Assembly (NCBI GenBank): GCA_002261195.1 | Contig: MVBO01000004.1 | Span: 247,746 to 311,745 of the forward strand | Direction of reading: 5' to 3' | Length of the DNA: 64,000 nucleotides | DNA from: Bifiguratus adelaidae | Lineage: Eukaryota; Mucoromycota; Endogonomycetes; Endogonales | Shown: positions 59,065-64,000 of the stretch, piece after piece | Layout: each line of letters begins with the position of its first letter | How positions within the stretch are numbered: position 1 is the first letter of the stretch | Position numbers and translations under genes: made by a program | Notes under the pieces: model-generated | Told to the model about the DNA's origin: nothing | The model's database searches: none | What the model saw: the letters and a program-made list of their open reading frames with translations, nothing else

Positions 59065-59666
59065 TGAGTCGAGGGTATATATGTGAGTGCGAGTTTAAGG
59101 CCAACGAAAACAAAGTGTGAGCTTCGTAACGTTGAAGGTGTCTTTATAACACAATGGTCCAATGACATCAAGATATCTATATATGGTAGTCGACGTCATC
59201 ATATCGTTGGATATAATTAGCTGGCTCCCGAGGAAGAAAAGAACCCAAGCCCCCGGCAGCCGATGTCCTGGACCTAGGAGAAGGGGGGCGGTGGTGGAGA
59301 AGGGCTGGGCAAGTTGGTGGCGTGTGATGACGTAATTGAAATAGGTGGTGCGTGGCCCGTTTAGAGTCAGAGCCCTATTATTGTCTGTCAGTCAGCCCAG
59401 CCAGCTAGCCCTCCGTATTTTTGGCCATTTGTGAGAGAAGTGTCTGTGAGGGAAGGAAATTCTATTTTTCTTTGTTGGATGGGGACACAAAGGGTGTTTT
59501 GACACAGAGAGAGAGAAGTGATAGATCGATCATATGGACAACACTGGCAGATGGCGGGGGGTGGGGTAGAGATGATGGTGTGTGTATATATATAGTGTGT
59601 GAGTTTCTATTTCCTTTTCCTTTTGATTTCTGGTTTCTGGTTTTCGGTTTCTTCCTTCTCGGAGCC
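59065..59666. promoter_or_regulatory. Divergent intergenic region, VC0807-like / SR protein
   Basis: 602 bp without a supported ORF. It holds two CRE-like elements: CGACGTCA at 59191-59198 (seven of eight CRE bases) and TGACGTAA at 59328-59335. GT/GA-rich purine tracts and a TATATATATA run near 59586 precede the SR gene start. Confidence 0.4.
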
Positions 59667-60616
59667 ATGAGTTACGGTCGACAGTGTACATTGTTTGTGG
59701 CAGGGTTTGGACCCGAGATTAGAGCAAAGGATTTGGCCTATGAGTTTGAAAGGTAAGGTGTTGTGGAATTTTTGAGGGGTGCAGGGGGAGATATATGTAT
59801 GGGTGGGGAAGGGCCGCGGGAGGAAGGCGGGGAAAGGAGTATTGACACTTTTTTGTTTTTTTTTTGTGTTAAGGCACACGGATTGCGCGCCCAAGACTCG
59901 ATTCTCTCACCTTTGACCTCCCCCCTGCAAGGATCGACGAGCAAACCATGGCCTTTCTTTCCTTTCCCTTCCCTTTGGTTTTTCCTTTTCCTGTCTCCCA
60001 CGTCGCCGCCACCGCCACCGCCACGTCCTCCATGCCTGCGTATTCTTGTGGGTATATTATCTATCCATGGACTAACCCCGTCGTGGTGAACATGCTCTAG
60101 GTTTGGACCCTTGATTCGTTGTGACATTCCTGCCCCAAAGTCATCCTCCGCCAAGCCGTGAGTAGATAGAGTGAGAGGGAGAGAGGGTGTATAGATGGCG
60201 TCTATCCTTGTTTGACTGACATGCGCTTTTGCAGGTATGCATTCGTAGAGTTTGATGATCCTAGGGATGCCGAGGATGCATTTTATGACATGCATCGTTT
60301 TCGGATGGATGGTTACATTTTGAATGTTCAGGCAAGTAGAGGCGCCGGCGGGCAACAAAAATGAGAATCTGGCCATGGTGGACTAATCATCGTTTTGCCT
60401 GCACAGTGGGCCAAAAGTGCACCCAATGCCACGTGGCGTTATGAGCGTCGATCGCGTTCACCTCCGCGACACCGGTCACCCTCGCCCTATAGGCGACGTA
60501 GCTATTCACGCTCAACCAGTCGATCACCCCGCTCTTCTCGCGGGCGATCGCCCGTGCGTCGGTCCGTGTCGCCGGCCCATGGGGTGGATAGGAGTAGGTC
60601 ACGTTCCCCACGATGA
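59667..60616 (+). CDS. SR-type splicing factor (one RRM plus RS domain)
   Basis: Four exons (59667-59752, 60101-60157, 60235-60331, 60407-60616) give 149 aa. The RRM shows TLFVAGFGPEIRAKDLAYEFE (RNP2) and PYAFVEFDDPRDAEDAFYDM (RNP1 variant YAFVEF), then LNVQWAK. The C-terminus is an RS domain with many RS/SP/SR dipeptides (RRRSYSRSTSRSPRSSRGRS, ending SRSRSPR), target of SR/CLK kinases. Intron 1 is 348 bp, the longest in the window, and intron 3 (60332-60406) has a GCAAGT donor; retaining it would add eight codons and a TGA, removing the RS domain. Confidence 0.9.
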
Positions 60617-60922
60617 AATTTGAGACAGCGGAGAACCTCCGCTCGCGCGTGTTTTTCTGTTTTGTCCGAGATGCGTCTGTTGTGTTGAAAAGCAACTGCA
60701 AAATGGGCCAGGGATGGATATTTGAGATATAATAAAACGCACAATGCACACCCTATTCACCTTTCTGAGGGAGGCGTATGTCGTCTTGTGATCTTGCAGC
60801 ACCCTCCAAACATCTTTGTCCGCTTTCGGCCGCTTTTGTGTCTCTCTCGCTCTTTCTCCACACGTTAGCTAAGACGAGAAGGGAAATTGTCCAAAAGGAG
60901 TAGTATCCGCCGAGAGGGACGT

Positions 60923-60930
60923 TATATAAA
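60923..60930 (+). promoter_or_regulatory. TATA box of the DUF1479 gene
   Basis: TATATAAA lies 42 bp upstream of the ATG at 60972 in an otherwise GC-rich flank. The short distance implies a very short 5' UTR. The stretch 60617-60922 holds no supported ORF. Confidence 0.5.
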
Positions 60931-60971
60931 GGGGGGAATAAGGCGCCGAGCCATGAACTCGCACGCACCAC

Positions 60972-62346
60972 ATGGAACCACTCCCTCAACGCTTTCTTGA
61001 CCTCAAACAACAACTCGCTGCCAAAGCGGGTCCGGAAGCTCTGGACGCTTCCTTTCGCCGTCTCGTCACCCACTTTGAAAAGGAACTCGAGGAAATTCGC
61101 GCCAAGGGCCCCAATGTGGTCCCTCAAGTCGAGTTTGCCGAGCTCAAGGCCAACGGAGGTCGATTCCCTGACGCGGTGGCGGCGCAAGTCCGTAAACGCG
61201 GTTGCGTCGTCATCAAAAATGTCATTGACGATGACCTGGCGCTCCAATGGAAAGCCGAGATTAAACAGTATCTGGCCACGAATGGGACCATTGGGGGCAA
61301 CCCGCCCCACAATCCGACCATGTACGAAGTCTATTGGTCACCAACTCAAGTGGCCGCTCGACAACACCCGGATTTCAATCTGGCGGCCGTCGCCATGAAC
61401 CGTCTTTGGCACGCGGATAGCCGGACTCCCGTCGATCTAGATCATAACATGTCCTTTGCGGATCGTATGCGCATCAAGCAACCCAAGGATACCGCCTTTC
61501 ATTTAGCGGAGCATATCGATTGTGGGTCCATTGAGCGGTGGGAAGATCCCGAGTACCGGGCCAATTACCAAGCCATCTTGGATGGTCATTGGGAGGTGGG
61601 TGTGTGAGGTGATGGTCAGGGGCCAGCGTCATTGATAGCTCCTAGGATTATGATCCTTTTGACATGACGCATCGGTTGGAGGCCAACATGTCCACTTACC
61701 GCGATAGCGGGGACCAACTCATGTTTAGGTCCTTTCAAGGCTGGATTTCTATGTCGCATACAGGCAAGTCGTCCGCGATGCTTGTATCCCTTTCGCTAAC
61801 GCACATTCCGTAGGCCCCGGTAAAGGTACTCTGCGTGTCTGCCCCTTGATCAAGGAATCGACTGCCTACACCCTCTTGCGTCCCTTTAGAGCCGACACGA
61901 TGAACACGACGGCCTTTCCAGGCGCCTATCCCGGCCACTCGCAAGTATTGAGCCTCGAGGATCACCCGCACATTATCGAGGCCATGGTCAGTATGCCGGA
62001 CATGAACCCGGGCGACTGTGTCTTTTGGTCTTGTGATGGGGTCCATAGTGTCGAAGATACGAATGACGGCACCGAAGATGCCTCGGTCTTGTACGTCCCG
62101 GCCGTCCCCATTTGTCGTCGCAACTCCTTGGCGGCCGTGGGTCAACGCAAGGCCTTTGTCGAAGGCCGATCACCGCCTTCGTACCCACAAAACCATTTCG
62201 AGCTGCATGTTGAAGGACGTGCGGATGAGGCATCCTTGACGAGCTTAGGTAAGCGGTTGATGGGCTTCGAAAAGATGTCGGAGGACACGAGTACGCCGGG
62301 AGGTTTGGCGGCTCTCAAGTACCATGCCGAGGTGTTGGGCTTTTAG
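60972..62346 (+). CDS. DUF1479 (YbiU-like) putative dioxygenase-fold protein
   Basis: Three exons (60972-61595, 61646-61763, 61814-62346) give 424 aa, the DUF1479 length. Family features: RKRGCVVIKNVIDDDLALQWK near residue 80-100, PPHNPTMYEVYWSPTQVAARQHP, FRSFQGWISMSHTGPGKGTL, CPLIKESTAYTLLRPF, and MNPGDCVFWSCDGVHSVED with a His in the last cupin-like strand. Bacterial YbiU and fungal relatives have a double-stranded beta-helix resembling Fe(II)/2-oxoglutarate oxygenases; the substrate is unknown. Intron 2 (61764-61813) has a GCAAGT donor. Convergent with lipoyl synthase (159 bp, containing a CA repeat). Confidence 0.82.
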
Positions 62347-62455
62347 AAGGATGATTCGCGTTAGGGTAGACTGAACGGCATTTTGGATATGTATAAATGA
62401 TGAGGAATTGAAGATTTTATGGCATGTCAGCCCGTCGGCAGACAAAAACTATGGT

Positions 62456-62478
62456 ACACACACACACACACACACACA
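62456..62478. repeat. AC dinucleotide microsatellite
   Basis: About 11 AC units in the convergent 3' space between the DUF1479 gene and lipoyl synthase. Simple repeat; no function claimed. Confidence 0.85.
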
Positions 62479-62505
62479 TCTATGTCAAGGATAGATCTCC
62501 TTTTC

Positions 62506-63914
62506 TTAATTGGCCTTAGCATCGCTCTGTATCTCGGCCTCCTCCTGAGATAGTTCGGGCAAACCCTTGCGCTTCCGCAAGATATTGGAAATGTAGAATT
62601 CACCGGCCTTGTAACTGCTGCGTACAAGAGGACCCGAGGCCACATAGGCAAATCCCATCTCTTCACCCTTACGCTTCCAATAGGCAAATTTGTCCGGATG
62701 CACATACTCGTGTACGCGCATGTGTCGCTTGGTTGGTCGCATGTATTGTCCCAGAGTGACGCAGTCCACGTCAATCTTGCGTAGTTCCTCAAAGGCCGCT
62801 AGCACTTCATCGTCTTGTTCGCCACAGCCCAACATGATGGATGTTTTGGTGACGAGGTCAGGGCGGATCTTTTTCGCGTGTGCAAGGACAGCGAGGGATT
62901 GACGAAAGGTGGCACGGCGATCGCGGACATAGGGTGTCATGGCCTCGACCGTCTCGATATTGTGCGCATAGACATCCAAGCCAGATCGAGCGACCCGTTC
63001 GACACCTTCCAGATTGCCGCCGAAATCTCCCGTGAGGCATTCAACCAGAATATGTGGTGCTCGTGCCTTGATCTTGCGGATCGTCTCTGCGAAATGTGCC
63101 GAACCACCATCCGGCAAATCGTCCCGATCGACGCTGGTCAGGACCACATAGTCGAGACCCCATCGACGGATCGCTTCGGCCGTATGCTCTGGTTCATGCG
63201 GATCGAGCGGCTGTGGCTTCCGGTTTGTCTTGACAGAACAAAAGCGACAGCCTCGAGTACATTCGTCACCCATCAACATGATGGTGGCCGTCGCTGTTTG
63301 ATGTTCGCCTCCACCCCAACAATCGCCAATGTTTGGACACCGCGCTTCCTCACAGACGGTTGACAGCTTGAGGCCTCTTAAATCCTTCTTGATGCGGTTA
63401 TAATTATTGCCCACGGGAATTTCCGTCTTGAGCCATGGTGGTAATCGTGGCTGTTTGCTAAGGATTGGATAAGCATCTCTTGTGCTATTGCCACCGATCG
63501 TCACCGGCACTCACATTTTCTTAATCATACCCTCTTCGCCTTCCTTGTAAATGACGGGTTGCTTGAGTTCAAGTGCCTCTTCGGGCGTCAATTTGCTCTC
63601 GATCCTTGCAAACGCTTGCAAATCCTTGTCTTCCTCGGCTAGCCTTGCCCTTAGTTCTGCAAGTTTGGATTTGGCCGATTGGGCTGTGGTAGGCGGAGAA
63701 GGGGTTTCCGGAACTGTGGTCGCCAAGTGACGGATCTGGTGCTGTTGGATAGGGATATTATACGAAAGCGTTAGCGCGATCCTTGTCATATCGCCTACAA
63801 CCGGGTAGACAGCGACCCATCGATCCCAAAGGCAATACTCACCAGACTACCCAAAGCTGCCAGCGTCATTTTCCGTGTTGGCATCTGCATTCGTTGCGCT
63901 ACTCTACTCGCCAT
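62506..63914 (-). CDS. LIP5: Mitochondrial lipoyl synthase
   Basis: Radical-SAM enzyme that inserts two sulphurs into octanoyl groups of lipoate-dependent enzymes. The 3' exon 62506-63457 carries the auxiliary cluster motif [13 protein letters not shown], the radical-SAM motif CTRGCRFC (CxxxCxxC), [13 protein letters not shown], and C-terminal [12 protein letters not shown] with the conserved RSSY. Upstream exon ends EGMIKK. Two 5' models keep phase: ATG 63914 with exons 63843-63914 and 63515-63741 (417 aa class), or a start at 63789 within one exon 63515-63789 (408 aa). Both give basic, hydroxylated N-termini ([15 protein letters not shown] or [12 protein letters not shown]) suited to mitochondrial import before RHLATTVPE. 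Confidence 0.95.
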
Positions 63915-64000
63915 CGCCCTGGTGATAGGTGTGGAATGGGAGAGAGTGAGAGTAAGTGAGAGAGGAAAGACGGAAAGCAAAAATATAGTTTAATTAATAT

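Noticed and set aside
1-64000. tRNA or rRNA genes
   Set aside because: No GGTTCGAAT-type T-loop with a matching A-box, and no rRNA-like sequence, was seen on either strand by eye; tRNAscan-SE would be decisive.

Overview
The window is nuclear DNA of a fungus. Nearly every gene is interrupted by short spliceosomal introns, mostly 43-60 bp, and the products are conserved eukaryotic housekeeping proteins. Fungal traits include an NADH-type glutamate synthase, a protein O-mannosyltransferase, a Dlt1-family protein, Tvp38 and an Stb6-like protein. A STK32/YANK kinase, a WBP2-like protein, an intron-rich architecture and one apparent U12-type (minor spliceosome) AT-AC intron point to an early-diverging lineage such as Mucoromycota rather than an ascomycete yeast. 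The species cannot be named from the sequence.

Layout. 0-7 kb: 3' end of RPS0, then STK32-like kinase (-), PRL-type phosphatase (+), Tvp38 (+) and two unrecognised spliced genes (-). 7-16 kb: NAA35/Mak10 (+, about 18 exons) converging on THOC3/Tex1 (-), then a DUF1917 protein (-) and an RluA-type pseudouridine synthase (-). 16-25 kb: cytosolic HSP70 (-), CHTOP-like TREX adaptor (-), symplekin/Pta1 (+), Dlt1 (+). 25-33 kb: a poorly resolved 1.9-kb stretch, then GLT1 (+). 33-45 kb: a decayed membrane-protein gene, RabGGTase alpha/BET4 (-), PMT2-type mannosyltransferase (+), a conserved fungal protein (+), VPS11 (+). 45-56 kb: RRP6 (-), YPT1 (+), inositol polyphosphate multikinase (-), Stb6-like protein (+), importin-alpha-like ARM protein (-). 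56-64 kb: WBP2-like protein (+), VC0807-family membrane protein (-), SR splicing factor (+), DUF1479 protein (+), lipoyl synthase (-).

Themes. The region is compact and many genes are divergent pairs: BET4/PMT2 start codons are 26 bp apart, IPMK/Stb6-like 83 bp, RRP6/YPT1 195 bp. mRNA-processing genes are numerous (THOC3, CHTOP-like, symplekin, RRP6, SR protein), as are Rab/vesicle genes (YPT1, its prenylation subunit BET4, VPS11, Tvp38). By hand splicing I find ten GC-AG introns among roughly 130, several AAG acceptors and several exons under 25 nt. Perfect CRE octamers (TGACGTCA) lie upstream of HSP70 and, as a pair, between RRP6 and YPT1. No CRISPR, insertion sequence, rRNA or tRNA was recognised. 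All gene models come from hand splicing by family similarity and phase bookkeeping, without transcript data.
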